Below are positions 10,406 to 23,053 of a stretch of 64,000 bases of DNA, piece after piece; position 1 is the first letter of the stretch; each line of letters begins with the position of its first letter. The position numbers were made by a program, and so were the translations under genes. Location: contig BSYO01000033.1 in assembly GCA_033239525.1 (NCBI GenBank), positions 4,207,501-4,271,500 on the forward strand, in the 5' to 3' direction. Under the pieces are notes generated by a model. It did not search any database. It was given only the letters and a program-made list of their open reading frames with translations, and had not been told where the DNA came from. Origin of the DNA: Nepenthes gracilis (taxonomy: Eukaryota; Streptophyta; Magnoliopsida; Caryophyllales; Nepenthaceae).

Positions 10406-13400
10406 TCAGATAGCACTCTCGAAAGAAACCTGGGCCTGTGCACCATGTCTCGGCTTCGGAGATAAAGCAGCAGCAGCAGCAGCAATGCCACGAAGCAGTT
10501 TCACGACCTCTGTGGTGTCGTCGAGATAGTACCTGGCCTTGCTAGGCTTCTGCCCAACTGAACAAGCGAAGATCTCAGGGATCCGAGATTGGGATGGACC
10601 TGAGACCGGCTTTGACAAGCTCTCGAACATGTCTTCATCAGATCGATCGTTACCAATACACATGAGAAAATCTGGCGGCTGTCCGCCGTTCATGATCGTC
10701 GATAAAACCTTTTCCACGACAACCCCTTTGCTAACCCCCTGAGGCATAGAAGATTACATGTCCAGGAGTGAGACAAAGGAGATGAGATCAATGGGCAAAA
10801 GTGATGCATGCATTTTGAAAATTTACCAATTGAGATCTAATTTGATATTTTATTTTATTTCATTTGTTTCCAAATTTTTGCATACATGTTTCCATTTTCT
10901 ATCATTTCCCAAGGATTCTTGAAATTTATTTATTTTGGTAGTATTCAACGCACATACAAAATGCTATATATTTTATTTCTGCTATTCCCTTATTTTAGAT
11001 TATTGTTATTTAGAAATTATTTTTTCTCTTAAATAACCTAGAAATAGGGCGTCTCTGTATTAGGACCACAATTTTATGTTTGATTAACCATTGATGAATT
11101 AAATAATTGACAGACTCATGTTTATCTTCTTTCATTCCCCCTTTTTCCTTACCCGTCAAAAAGGTTAAGGGCTGGCGAGAGTAAGAATACCTGCGGCTTA
11201 ACTTCAACAATCTGCTGGCCCCTCTTAACTACAGCTGGTTCATTGGCAAGTACATTTTCCAAATGATTGATCAACTCCATCGCTTGCCAAGACCCAAAGT
11301 CGGGGTCAGCATCTTGGTGGTGCCAGACTAAAGCACTTTCTTTAATCTCTATGCTAGAACCATCAGTTGCCTCCGTATAAGACCTCATGATTGGTTCGAC
11401 AATCTCCTTCCAATCAAGGTCAGTAGCAACAGTACTCAATTCCCATTCCGAGGTTTTATTCCACCTGCAAGAAAGAAAAAAAAGAGAGAGAGAGAGAGAG
11501 AGCAGAACATCTTAGTTCATATAGCAGAAGGTCAAGCTAGGACACACAAACAATTTCCACACTCAATTAGCACACCTTATGAAGTACCCATGCTCAGCTG
11601 CTATCCCCAGCATCTCACAAGGGGCAAGCCACTCGCCCAGGGAATTTTTTCCTCTCCCACTGACAATGAACACGGTATTTTTAGGATCATTGCAGATAGC
11701 ATTAAGTATAGAGACAACTTCAAGGCTTGGGGATTTATTAATCGAAGTCTGTGGAACCACAGTTCCATCGTAATCTAGGAATATCGCCCTCCTACTTGTC
11801 CTCTTATATGCCGAGACAATGTGGTCAACACCCAGCTTCCTGAAACTCGGAGACAGAGAAACAACTCTGAAACCAAGGCCCAAGCCGTATCCCCAGCAAC
11901 GGTTATTGTAGTGATCCTTGCATGCTCTCTCTAAGTCTTGCACAAAGCTCCGTGCCCAATAAGACAAGTCATGGGAACTGACATAACGGTAGTGTTTTTC
12001 GTGACGCATTTTCTTTTCATAATAAGGCATCGTGAGACCCAAATTCAGTGCTTCAGCAACAGCATCGATGTCCCAAGGGTTAACCCTAATTGCACCGCTC
12101 AAAGAAGGCGAGCATCCTACAAATTCCGATACCACAAGAGTGCTTGTGTGAGGAGTGTCCTCTTTGATACCCACAGCTTCGTCCAGAAGATGAGTCCCCT
12201 GCCTGCAGATAATATACTTGTACGGGACCAAATTCATTCCATCCCTCACAGCATTAACCAAGCAACATTCTGCTACAGCATAATAGGCTGACTTTTCGAA
12301 ACGAGCTACAGGACGATCAATGAGGATGATCGGCTCATAAATAGGGGAGCCAAAAATTTCATTGATCCTTTTGGCAATCGAATATGTCTCTCTCTTTGCT
12401 TCCTGCACATCTTTACCTGAGCTTCTGGCAGGATTGATGATCTGAACCAGGACCAACTTTCCCTGAAACTTGGGATTCTGCCGCAACAGTTGTTCCACAG
12501 CCAGCAATTTAAGGTTGATGCCTTTGAAAATATCCATATCATCAACACCAAGAATCAATGTCTTCCCATGGAATTGTTCTTGGATTTCTTTAACTTTAAC
12601 AGACGTGCAAGGTTCATTCAACACGGACTCAAGACGACCCATATGAATCCCTACGGGTAAAATTTTAATGTAAACTGTCCGACCGAAATAATCAAGTCCA
12701 ATGTGTCCCCTCTTAGATTCGTAGTCCAGCCCTAGCATCCTACTGCAGCATGAAAGAAAGTGTCGGGCGTAATCAAATGTATGAAAACCAATTAAATCAC
12801 AATTGAGTAGGCCTCTCAGCATCTCTTCCCTAACAGGCAAAGTTCTGTAAATTTCTGAGGAAGGGAAAGTGCTATGTAGAAAGAATCCAAGTTTAGCTCG
12901 ATAGAAGCGTTTTCGCAGGAATGTAGGCAGAACCATGAGGTGATAATCCTGAACCCAGACATAATCATCCTCAGGGTTAATTACTTCCATAACTTTATCA
13001 GCAAATATCTTATTTGCGGAAACATATGCCTGCCAAATCGAGCGGTCAAAACGATCACCATGGTCTGGGCACATGGGTAGCATATAATGGAAAAGGGGCC
13101 ACAAATATTGCTTGCAGAACCCATGATAGAACTTTTCCTGAAGTTCACGGGGTAGAAATGTAGGAACGCAATTGAAATCCTCTAGAAGCCTCTGCGCAAC
13201 TTCTTCTTGCTCGCAAACATCTATTTCAGCCTTCAGAGACCCGACATATATAACCTCAGTCTCAGGTGACAGTCCATCTTTCAGTTGTAACAGAATCGAA
13301 TCTTCATCCCAAGTGAAATGCCATTTGGCAGTTTCTGTATTCCTATAAGCATGTAGAGGAAGCATATTTGCAACAATTATTTTTCGATCACATAAAGCAG

Positions 13401-13557
13401 GTGCATCTGTGTCCCCATCACTACTCTCATGGCCATCCAAGTCAGAGATAATTCCAGGAACAGTCATAACACGTGGTAGAGTTCTAGGTGTCTGGGATAT
13501 ATCCAGTAGATCGCCAGAAACCAGGCCTAATAAGTTTGTACATGATCTTGATGCCAT
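10406..13557 (-). CDS. Class II trehalose-6-phosphate synthase (TPS8/9/10-like), three coding exons
   Basis: Exons lie at 13557-11576, 11464-11191 and 10738-10406, with clean GT-AG junctions and phases 2 and 0. Together they encode 862 residues, the normal length for plant class II TPS. The start MASRSCTNLL at 13557 matches the family; the frame runs 9 codons further upstream but has no ATG there. Residues about 59-545 are the GT20 synthase-like domain (WVQDYHLM at 201, GLLNCDLIGFHTFDYARHF around 249). Residues about 592-845 are the HAD phosphatase-like domain, with DYDGT at 595 and a GNDRSDEDMF motif where many relatives have GDDRSDED. Class II proteins generally show little or no TPS activity in the plants studied and are considered regulators of sugar signalling; that is family knowledge, not seen here. 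The closest remembered relatives are the Arabidopsis TPS8-TPS10 group. A GA microsatellite lies in the first coding intron. Confidence 0.96.
11481..11503 (+). repeat. GA/CT microsatellite in TPS intron
   Basis: An (AG)n run of about ten units follows an A-rich stretch, just inside the acceptor side of the intron between TPS coding exons 1 and 2. On the gene strand it reads as a CT-rich polypyrimidine tract directly before the CTTGCAG acceptor, so its length could influence splicing. Confidence 0.85.
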
Positions 13558-13588
13558 TACCAGAGTTTCTACTTCCAAACACAATCAT
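13484..13588 (-). promoter_or_regulatory. Upstream ORF overlapping the TPS start
   Basis: An ATG at 13588, 31 bases before the TPS start, opens a 34-codon frame that is out of register with TPS. It runs across the TPS ATG and stops at TAG 13486-13484. Ribosomes that start here would miss the main start, so it could dampen translation. It lies in the last leader exon, so it would be present in mature mRNA if the leader is spliced as proposed. The function is inferred from position only. Confidence 0.55.
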
Positions 13589-13646
13589 ACAGGTGATTTA
13601 GATGCTGATTTAACTGTTCGCAAGGTTGTGATGGAATCAACAGAAC
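13558..13646 (-). other. TPS 5' UTR, leader exon joined to coding exon 1
   Basis: On the minus strand a polypyrimidine tract and TCAG acceptor end at 13647, followed by 89 bases of leader before the TPS ATG. Leader introns are usual in plant class II TPS genes. The acceptor is strong by eye, but its use is inferred. Confidence 0.6.
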
Positions 13647-16600
13647 CTGAAAAAAAAGAAAGAAAAAAGAATGCACAATCTCAAACATATATTTGGTTTC
13701 ATCTGTTCAAGTAATGCAAACAAAGAGACGAAGGACTATGTCTGATGTTGAGGCATTAGTGATTAATTTTCAGAGTAATCCATGCTGTCCACAAGATTAT
13801 TAATTCAAAGGGATAAAATCCTCTAAAGAGTGACAATAAAATTGTTTTCGAGCCAGAACATTGTGGAGCTTGAGAGGAAATGCAGAGTTTGAACATGCAA
13901 ATAATATTAGAAATAAATTTCTGAAAGTTTTGTAGGGAATTTCTCCAACAAAAGGAAACATGGGAAGGATGGCAGCCATGTGCTTGAGGAATGTGAGTTT
14001 TGTCATGATGCAAGTGTGCAATAAAGGACTGTTTAGTGGATCTATTAGTGTGCTTGATGGTGATTTTGTTCCCCTATTTTCTCGGTCATTGTGGAAACAT
14101 AGAAATCAGGTGGTTTGGAAAAGTGGCAACGGGCAGTCAAGTGTACCAAGCTCCCTACTATGGTTTAACTTTTGACCTCGAAGTCATAATGAAACAACCT
14201 CCAGTTATGCCACAGCTCACACTCGAGGTGGCGAGCCAACTGAAATTATAAAGGAAGCTGACTTATTATTAACGGATTTGGCAACTGAACTAAGGGAAAG
14301 AACAGTGTTGGATTGCTCTTCTGGAAGTTTATGCAAGTTGAATATATCCAAGCAGGCACAGGAAAAGCAATTGGTGTTGCTATGCATAACTTTCAAGCGG
14401 CTGTTATTGATGTTATGCCCATGTTTATGGATTACATGCTGTCGACATGGTTAAACTGTAAAGCATCAGAAAAGCCTTGAAGATGGTTAGAGACATCGGC
14501 ATTTCCAAAATCGTTGTCACCAACTATTGGAAGAGGGCTGACAAAGAAGTTCACGAGATATGAGCATCCAACGCAAGTAAAGGCTGCTGATTGAATACAT
14601 TTAGCAACTGAGAGTCTGTTTGTCAATTTTCTCCTTGTCCTTTTGCTAGATGATGCAAGGATATGGTTTTACTATTCATTCATATTGACTAAGGGGTCGC
14701 AAGGTAGGACCATGTAGGCATACTTTATGAGGTGTTCTAACTCTACTAACAAACAAAAAAAGAATAAAGCTAGCTAAGGTTGCGTCTATTGGACCGTTGC
14801 TAAACCACAATGTATGAGAACTTTACTGTGCCACAATTATATTGTTTGGCAATTTGCTTATATTATCATGAATTAGCTATATTTGCCCAGTAGAATATAA
14901 GAATGCATCTGCTGCGTTCTGCATTGAAGAGGTACCAATTCCTCTCTAAAAATTTCTATGGATCCAAATTAACCATAACAGACCTACTATCTTGAATATA
15001 TCAATAGTACAAATGCATGAGTAGACGTGCATACTTTGCTAAACTTTGACAATCAAGCTCAATAAAAAAGTAAACTATGACTTGTGTTTACTATTGATCT
15101 AATTGAACTAATGATAATTCCAATGAATGTAAGAGTAGCTACTAGCTTCCCCATCAGCATTTTATAGTTCAATTAAAAAAATCCGAACATATTCCACACG
15201 CAGGATGAAAGAAACTATATCTTCAGGCAAGGTATGCAGGTGGAAAGAGAGAATTTGAACCGCTTCCTTTCCATCAGCTGGAGAATTTCCCCGAGTTGCA
15301 ACAGTATTATCAATCTAGAATTCAAAGCATGGGCTTCGCCAGCATTAGGCCTGTCTTAGTTGAGCTTTAGAATTCCTAGGGTCAAGCAAAGACATTCAAT
15401 ACCTACAGCAATGTATACAAATCACCTGATGAGAAATGCCATGATGCACAAACCAGAACTAATAACCTAAAAGCATTGTCTTGGTCAATTTCTTTTCTCC
15501 CTATAGTGAGGCCCAAAACACAAGGCCCCCACATCGTTGTTTTGAGGGGATAATCAAATGTATGCATCTTTACTCTTGTAGTGCAAAGATATTGTTTTAA
15601 TGATTTGACATCATGACCTCTAAGTCACAACAAAGTAGGAAAAGATAATGGTTGTGCTGGCCAATATAGTATCTGACGACAGCTTGCCTTTGCCAAGAAG
15701 CAGAGAAGAAATACCAAATTTTCATCAACTGCAATCAGCTATAATTTATTTCCACTGAGAAAACCAATATTAGACTTGAATTGTAGCATAATATGCATAG
15801 AGAGTAGTATGGTTCAAGATAAATTAGTTAGTCATAAGAAAATTGACACTAAAAATCATAGACGAAATGAAATCTTCCTTTGAGAAGAACACCTTGCAAG
15901 TGTCACCAATAGATTTTCAAAAAAATGTGTTCATTAAAATTCACTGGGTATAAGAACAATAGTTATCTTTGATACATTCAATTGTGTAGAGTGAAACAAT
16001 TTTACTTAAGGTTATCACTGGATTCATATTCATATGATACAAATAAAATAAATTTTTAGAAAGAAAAGGAGTGAGGGGATCAAAGTTACTTGACAATTTA
16101 CCAAGTTTTAAACTGACACGACATTGATACTTATAAGCAAGTTATGAATTTTCTCATGGTGTAACATGTTTATCGTATCACATCAATTTGCAATTGTTAG
16201 TCAAAGAGGCAAAAACATGGAATGGACAAACAGACAACAACAAGCTTAGCAATAATGAAGTCTTATATTGCTGCAAATTTAGCAATTTCATTCCAAACTC
16301 AATATATCTTCAGCTTATAGAAGGTTGCAAGCCATCTTTTTTCCCTTCTGCACCTTTTTCTGCAGCTCTCACAAATGAAAATTTAGCTGTTAGTAATCAT
16401 AGATCCTGAATGTCACTGCATATTCCCATCACGGGGTGCCATGCAGTCACCTCAAGCATCCAGTAATATATCTAATAAGCTGGCCAAATGAAAGCCACGT
16501 GAAAGAGCATGCTTTGCCACTTTCAAGGGACAGTGCAAGGCCTTTCCTGTCCATGCTTCATAGGTACTCCATTAGTAACACGGCATAGGCACCCCAGACA

Positions 16601-17689
16601 CTGTTCATTTACATATTCTGCGTCCTGTCTTTAACCACTCCTTAAAATTGGACTAACTAAGTCGTAAAATGCTAGGCTCAATTTGGACCTTACTATTTCT
16701 GCATGCACAAGTTTTACTCATAACATACACCTTTGCAGGTCAGTTTGCGGACACAGATTATATCTTAGCGCATACCCAGGCACTGAATTGACCTAAGCAA
16801 AGGAATCATTGGATACCAACAAATCCAAGAACATAAATTCCAGATCTTGCGGGCTCAAAACTATCATCCGAGATCACCGGTCTGGCAGTCACCGCCTTTT
16901 CCGTGAGAGAAGAACATTCTCATCCTGAAAGCTGAAACCTATAATACCTAATTTATTAACAAAATCATAGAATCGAAGATCCTTATTTCAAAGTGTTGAC
17001 AAAATGATTAAAAAAATAAATCGATGCAGAAAAAAATTCCCTCTATTCAAGGAGTAAAATCCTTCGAAGAAGCATATTTGGAGAGTGTTATAAACCAAAA
17101 TTACAGGAAAAAGTAGGCTCGAGAACAACATAATATACCAGCTCCGACCTTGACCCGACCCTAATCTTCGATCAAATCAAAAAGGCATAAAACAACTTGG
17201 TTTCTTCACAGAATTTTCGAAAACTCAACGTACGCGAAAATAAATCCAGAGAAAACTACTTATAGGACATAGTAAAAATAAAAATTAAAAAAATATTAAA
17301 AAAAGAGTCACGACGCTACTTTTGATTATACTGCAAGAAAAAAATGAAGCAGAAAATTGAAACCTTAAATCTCGCCTGAATTGAACTCAAAACAGCGATC
17401 AATCTCCAGACCCTGAAAAATCAGTCAAAATTCGAACAACAACGATAATAAACACAGGTTAAACCTATACATCATTCTCCAGCAAACAAAGCCTAGGCTC
17501 CAAGAAGTAACTACGTGAACATCAAAGAACATAGATGCTTCAAATGACACTTTCACCAACTTTCCTTCACTTCCTCATCAACCAAACAAAATAACAATGA
17601 AGCACAAAATTTACAGGTAGAACAAACAATTAAAAGTAGATTAGAGAAAGAACACCTCTGAACAAACATGATTTCATATGTTTTCTTAC
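13647..17689 (-). other. TPS leader intron (about 4 kb)
   Basis: This interval is bounded by a GTAAG donor at 17689 and the TCAG acceptor at 13647 on the minus strand. No TPS coding sequence lies inside it. It contains a plus-strand LINE relic at about 13950-14600 and otherwise moderately AT-rich DNA. A less AT-rich patch at about 16800-16925, preceded by TTTCAG on the gene strand, could be an additional alternative leader exon. Confidence 0.5.
13950..14600 (+). mobile_element. LINE (non-LTR retrotransposon) RNase H-region relic
   Basis: Broken plus-strand frames resemble the end of plant LINE pol. LWKHRNQVVWKSGNGQ (about 14084) resembles the tryptophan-rich LW-IWKxRN segment that precedes the RNase H domain. 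KALKMVRDIGISKIVV (about 14466) resembles the EAL...DIGISKIVVESD segment of that RNase H domain. Several stops and frameshifts separate them. There is no reverse transcriptase part and no poly-A tail, so it is a fragment lying antisense inside the TPS leader intron. Confidence 0.5.
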
Positions 17690-17860
17690 CGAAGAAAGAA
17701 GGTGACTGTTAGAGATCGGATCGCCAGCGGACGAGCAGAAGGTGAGAAATTTGAACACGGCAGTGAACAAGCAAGAGAGATCAGAATTCACAAAAAGAAG
17801 AGAGAGAAAGAAAGACGGCTTCGCGTTTACCGTAGTTAGCCTTTTAACCTCAGTTTTGGA
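17690..17860 (-). other. Probable TPS first leader exon and transcription start area
   Basis: Upstream of the GTAAG donor at 17689 the minus strand carries a CT-rich leader (TCTTTCTTTCTCTCTCTTC) typical of plant 5' UTRs. It begins near 17860, where composition changes to AT-rich promoter-like sequence. No TATA box is assigned with confidence. Confidence 0.45.
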
Positions 17861-17899
17861 TAAGGTTTTCCGCATTAGTATTTTATTTTTATTTGTTTT

Positions 17900-20536
17900 T
17901 ATTACCGCATGAGTATTTTCCTACCAAAACACGCTGCGCATTCTATCTGGGCCTGAATTACGTAACTACCCCTGCATCTATAATATCTCACCGTCCATTC
18001 TTCATAGATTCTGCTCCAATATTACAATTTATTAAAAAAAAAAACATTATTTGTTATTATGATATAGTGTCAACAAAAATAAATAAATATAAGGGTAATA
18101 AAATTAACATTTATTTTTATTAATTTATATTTGTTAGGTTTTAAGGCATATTAGGGGGAGGGGGGATCAGATGAATGAGACATCCCTAAGATATAAGAGT
18201 GATTATCAAAAATTATTATTTAAAAATTTTAATTAATTTAAATAACATCTTTATTTTAACAACCAGTCTTAAAATTGAGCAGTCATGGAGTCTTAAACTA
18301 ATTAATATTGTTCGCGATAAAGCCATATCTAATGGTGATGGGTTAATAGTAATTGAAATGATACGTCATTATTAATCAACAATTGAAACTGCTAGTACCT
18401 CGATACTGATGGAAGGTCTACCTACCACACCAATACAGATAATTCCCATGTCATAATACAACAACTACAATGCTAAAAATAAAAATTTAGGATGAAAGTT
18501 GATTGGATACAACAGTAACATTTAATACGAATTATAAATAATTATACTGAGTATTGACTTGCAGATATTTGATCTACCAATCCTACCTACATGGCCAACA
18601 ATTCTTTTACTCCCCTCTAATTACCACAGTTTGGCCATTTTGTTAACGATTTGAAATCTAACTCTTGAAAGTATAATATAACAATACCCAATTAATATTT
18701 ATACTGGCTCGACACTTTAACAAAATCACTGTTGATTTTGGGACCGAATACTTGGCTTGAGAACTATATTGTATTTTTCTTAAATAATATACTCGATCTT
18801 ATGATTAGAATATTGTAACCCCTCTAACAAGTAATACACAAGATCTCTAATATTTATCAACTAAGGGGATCTAATGATATTGCTTTCTAGCGGAGCTTTT
18901 TTCACATTGCTCACTGAAGGTCCATTCACCACACTGCTAAGAAAGTTTTACAATACGACTTAAAAAAATATGTATCTTTTTGGTCTTCTCTCAACTCAAG
19001 TTCAAACTAATTTAAACATTGAAAAAATTTCAACCGGAACACCACTACAGACCCTTCAAAGTATTCATTTGTGATGCACAAGGACAGGATATAGATTATT
19101 TAGTTATATTTCATTTAACGGGTTGTCTCTGTATTTGCTAAGGTTCTTTCAAAATTTTCATTTGTAATACACAAGATTAGAATGCAAGTCATTCAGCTAA
19201 TTTTTATTTATTTGATTGTCTCCATATTGACTCAAACCATATTGTAGATATATAACAGTACTTAATATAAGTTTAAATCTCACAATTTATTTTTTAATAG
19301 TTATTAACCTACTAGATCAAAATAATAATAATAATCTAAATTTTACCGGTTTTCTATTTTAAAAATGCTTGAAATCAAAGAACAAATACCTACCCATTTA
19401 TATACACACATAGAAAAGTAATAATATATAGTATTCATTTTAATTTTCCCACTTTTAACTGTGTTTTAGATTTTTATTCCTCTCAATATATTTCATATTG
19501 TTAATTTTAATACTTTTATTTTATAGAAACAGATGGAGGTAAATGAGAGAATTTATATTACCATGATAATATATTTATGATGCCAAACAATATAACATAT
19601 ATATATATATATATTAATTTGAGTTTTTTACATTAAATCTAAATAATTTTATTTTATCTAAAATAAAATTTATATTTAAATAAAAGAAGAGAGCGGTCTA
19701 ACATGAAAGGTTTTTATATTATAAATTCTCAAATTGTATATATAATATTATCATATATTTTATAGAATATATTTTATTTATTTAAATTTATAATTGTCAA
19801 ACGAATAAAAAACAACTTTGCTATTATTTCAAAAACTACTTAATATTCAGTGGAGATAAGGTTTGAATTCTGTATCTCTGACTATACTGGATTGGATATA
19901 TCTATCCGAATATGTACTTGATGTTATCTCAACCGTCCAGATTAAGGGCTGTGTGATTTGATAAGACTGATTATTTATTGGTTATAGCCCGTTAGGCCCT
20001 AAAAACGACGAGTTGAGGAGTCTTCGTTTGTCCCAGTTCTATCTACCGCAGCTTTAATAATAAATAATATTATCCTCCACAAATGTGTTTTTGCCTTTTC
20101 CTCCTTTCTGATCCAGCGAGCATCCAATGCACATCTTTCTCTCATGCCTTTTTAGTTAATTAATGCCGTGATCGATTTCTTATGCTTCTTTGGTCAAATA
20201 AATGATAAATTTCAGGCAACATAAATAATTATTTCTTTTTAATATAATTTAATATTATAAATTTATTAATATAAATAAATAGATAATATTTTAAAATTAT
20301 CAGAAAATATTCGAATGATATTTTTTTGTAATTTATATATCCTAAAGATAAATTATATAGTATCTACTGGGCCCACTTTGCTGGAGGAAGAATAATGAAT
20401 GACTTCCTATTCTAAATTATTTTTATTTATTTAAAAATAAATAATATCTAATAATTATAATTTAAAATAAAACAAACTATAAAAATAACATGTTTTTAAA
20501 ATAAAATTAACCATAACGGTAAAATGAAAAATAAGA
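17900..20536. other. AT-rich intergenic DNA upstream of TPS
   Basis: No gene is seen. The part nearest 17900 should include the TPS promoter. A short duplicated unit occurs at about 19052-19090 and 19143-19180 (TTCAAAGTATTCATTTGTGA against TTCAAAATTTTCATTTGTAA). A TATATATA run lies near 19590-19612. The rest is low-complexity sequence. Confidence 0.6.
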
Positions 20537-21056
20537 ACTAGAGCCGAAGGGCGATAGAGTTCGAGTTTAATTTAAAAAGAGACCCTTCCCTCTTTCCTTC
20601 CCTTACTGAGGAGAGCTCCCGTATTCCAAAAAGGAGGGAGCTCCCCGCAGACGAGAGAGACGCGAGAGATAGGACGACTACCGGGGCAGCCGCCCCGACC
20701 CTAGCTCTTCTTAGAAAGAATCTCCCTCTTCTTCCAGTCTTTTCATTTCAAGTCAATGTCGAAGTCAGAATTCCCGCAAGGGAATTGAGTACTGACTTCT
20801 CCTTTCCATACAGTAAATTCAGTACAGGGTATGGAGCCGACGTCGCAGTATAACACGCTGCCCTTAATACTGCCTAGCTTCCGCTAGGGACTGAAGCCCA
20901 GTGACACTTATGAGGTTCCTGAAGTCTCATGAATGTTCTATAACTTCATGCAGGGCACTCAGGCAGTTAATGGGGGCACTTGCTCCGGTAATGCCCTGAG
21001 TTAAATAAATGCCATGGACTCACCTTCTCACCCACCAAATGAGAGCTCCCAAATCC
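20537..21056. other. Probable nuclear insertion of mitochondrial DNA (NUMT)
   Basis: Base composition jumps from strongly AT-rich to about half G+C over roughly 520 bp and drops back as sharply. The style of the sequence (GCAGCCGCCCCGACCCTAG, CTAGCTTCCGCTAGGGACTG, GAAGCCCAGTGACACTTATG, TTGCTCCGGTAATGCCCTG) is that of plant mitochondrial intergenic DNA. I see no coding frame or RNA gene within it. A plastid origin is less likely, since no plastid gene is recognisable. The assignment rests on composition and texture only. Confidence 0.55.
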
Positions 21057-22244
21057 GTAATTTTAGTGGCAAAGGATTATTGATTTTATTTCGTATATAA
21101 AATTATTTTAGAGACAACTAATAAATATCATTGTGACATTTGTTGATATTCATTTAACTTTTTTTTGGTACAAATTTATTAATTTATATGAATAAATTAC
21201 ATACCATATTATGATAATTATCTTAATTTTTTATAGTTAATATATTAATTATATAGGTATTCCGGCCTACACAGGCATTAATTAGCAGGAAAAAGCATAT
21301 CCCAATCAGGTCCAATTTGCCCCATAACAAACTTACCATTAATAAAATTAGAGCAAGTTTTTGGCATGCCTTTATATAAGGAATTAATAATAAATTTAAT
21401 ATGAATTGTTATGCTTTTACTACGACAATTACGCTGCATTTGACTTTAAAATAGCAGGTACGATGTCATTTTAAAGTGATATATGATTATTGCATCGATA
21501 CGGCATATCAAAAGTATGAACATAATGTGGAATATGCCATGGTACATGAACTTGTGGACCTCCTATCTAGTCGTAGGACATTATCATTAATTTTTTTTTA
21601 AATATTTCTATGTGACATTTTTATCTTAATAAAAAAATATTCTTTTACTGTTTCATTTATTCATACCTAACCACACTTGTCATTGCCGCATCAATGCCAG
21701 CACCATCACACAATATACCATAAACATTATCAAACAATCGAAGAGATAATATAAAACCTGTTCAATTTATATTGGGTCACGTCATATTGTATTGGGTTTG
21801 AATTTTATAATACATGTCATATTTTTATATATATTTTTATATTTTAGATGCTATTTTTAATAATCAATATAGATAAATAAATAACTATTTATACATCACC
21901 GTGGTGGCTTATTCCGATCCGATTAAATGATTAATAGGGCCAGGCAAAGATCAGTATTGAGTAATTGAGCCCATCCATCCTACTATTTAAGCCCATATTT
22001 TTTGATATTATAAAAAATTTAATAAATATTTTTAAAATATTATTTAATAATATAATATTTATTTATTTATATATTTTTATATGTACCTAATAATAAAAAT
22101 GAGTGAATCGAATGTGGTATGGCTTCATCATATCAGCGACAACATCGAGAGAACTCTTGCTCACCGTCTTTGCCCATTTTGATTATTTGTTATTTTCCAT
22201 ATATTTGTCAAATAAAAAAATAAAACAAATAAAATCTAAAACTT

Positions 22245-22680
22245 AAAAAATATATATTAAAATTATTACTTTTTATTTTTTGATTCTAATATTAAATTAA
22301 ATATTTAAAAATTTTAACATTATAAAAATAAAAAATATATAAAATATTATATATAAATTTTATATTTTTTAATCACTATTAAAAAATTTTTATTTAATAA
22401 TAAATATTAAAAATATATTAAATTGGGTCTAGTTAAAACATGGATCACGGGATCCTATTTTTTTATTAATTACTATTAGATTATTTTTAATCTAATGTAA
22501 TAATTTAAATACTAAATAAAAATATCTAAATATAATTTTTTATTAATTTTTTTAATATTTAACTTAATATTTATTAAATATTAATATTATAATAAAAAAT
22601 TTTAAAAATTTACTATATATAATATTTTTAATATATTAAAATTTTAATAATTAGATTTAATTTAATAATTAAAAAGAGAG
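22245..22680. repeat. Possible fold-back (long inverted repeat) element
   Basis: Two A/T-rich arms of about 170 bp appear to be imperfect reverse complements of each other. They flank a centre that contains GGGTCTAGTTAAAACATGG and ATCACGGGATCC. A related centre (TAGGATCCTATTTTTC next to CTAGACTCTAGATC) occurs at about 47845-47885. This fits a MITE or fold-back family, but A/T-rich arms pair easily by chance, so confidence is limited. Confidence 0.35.
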
Positions 22681-22834
22681 AAGCAAAGTGAAATAGAAAA
22701 TGGGAAGAAGCAAGACCCCCTGTTCTATTAAAATATTGGACAACTGGCATGTACGTGGACGGTTATGAATTAAATAATATTTTCATATTAATAATTTATT
22801 GTATTTCTGAGACACATTAAAAATAAATATATAA

Positions 22835-23053
22835 TTAATAATTTTTCCAATATCCACCGGTCTGTTTAATCAGGTTTAGCGCGTCGGCATCAAAACAGTG
22901 GGACCGCACGTCAAGCCTTGAAGCAACAGCAAGACCAGAATATGTGGCCACGTAAGCCATTTGAGCCGTCACGTTTAACACGTGTGACCAATTGGGCGGA
23001 AATGGGGAACACGTTGGAGCACTTAATTCGCTCGCAGGACAAATTATTGCCAA
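22835..23053 (-). other. Unassigned 72-codon frame in a locally GC-richer patch
   Basis: A minus-strand ATG frame (MAIICPASELSAPTCSPFPP...) coincides with a patch of clearly higher G+C inside AT-rich DNA. I recognise no domain. The patch also holds CACGTGTG, CCACGTAA and CACGTTG elements (ACGT-core, G-box-like), so it could be a displaced promoter piece or an exon of an unknown gene. I do not claim a protein. Confidence 0.2.

Noticed and set aside
13555..13584. N-terminal extension of TPS upstream of MASRSC
   Set aside because: The frame is open for nine more codons but has no ATG there; the family starts at MASRSC-type sequence, so 13557 is used.
20537..21056. rRNA or tRNA gene in the GC-rich block
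   Set aside because: No cloverleaf with plausible arms and no recognisable rRNA core motif was found by eye.
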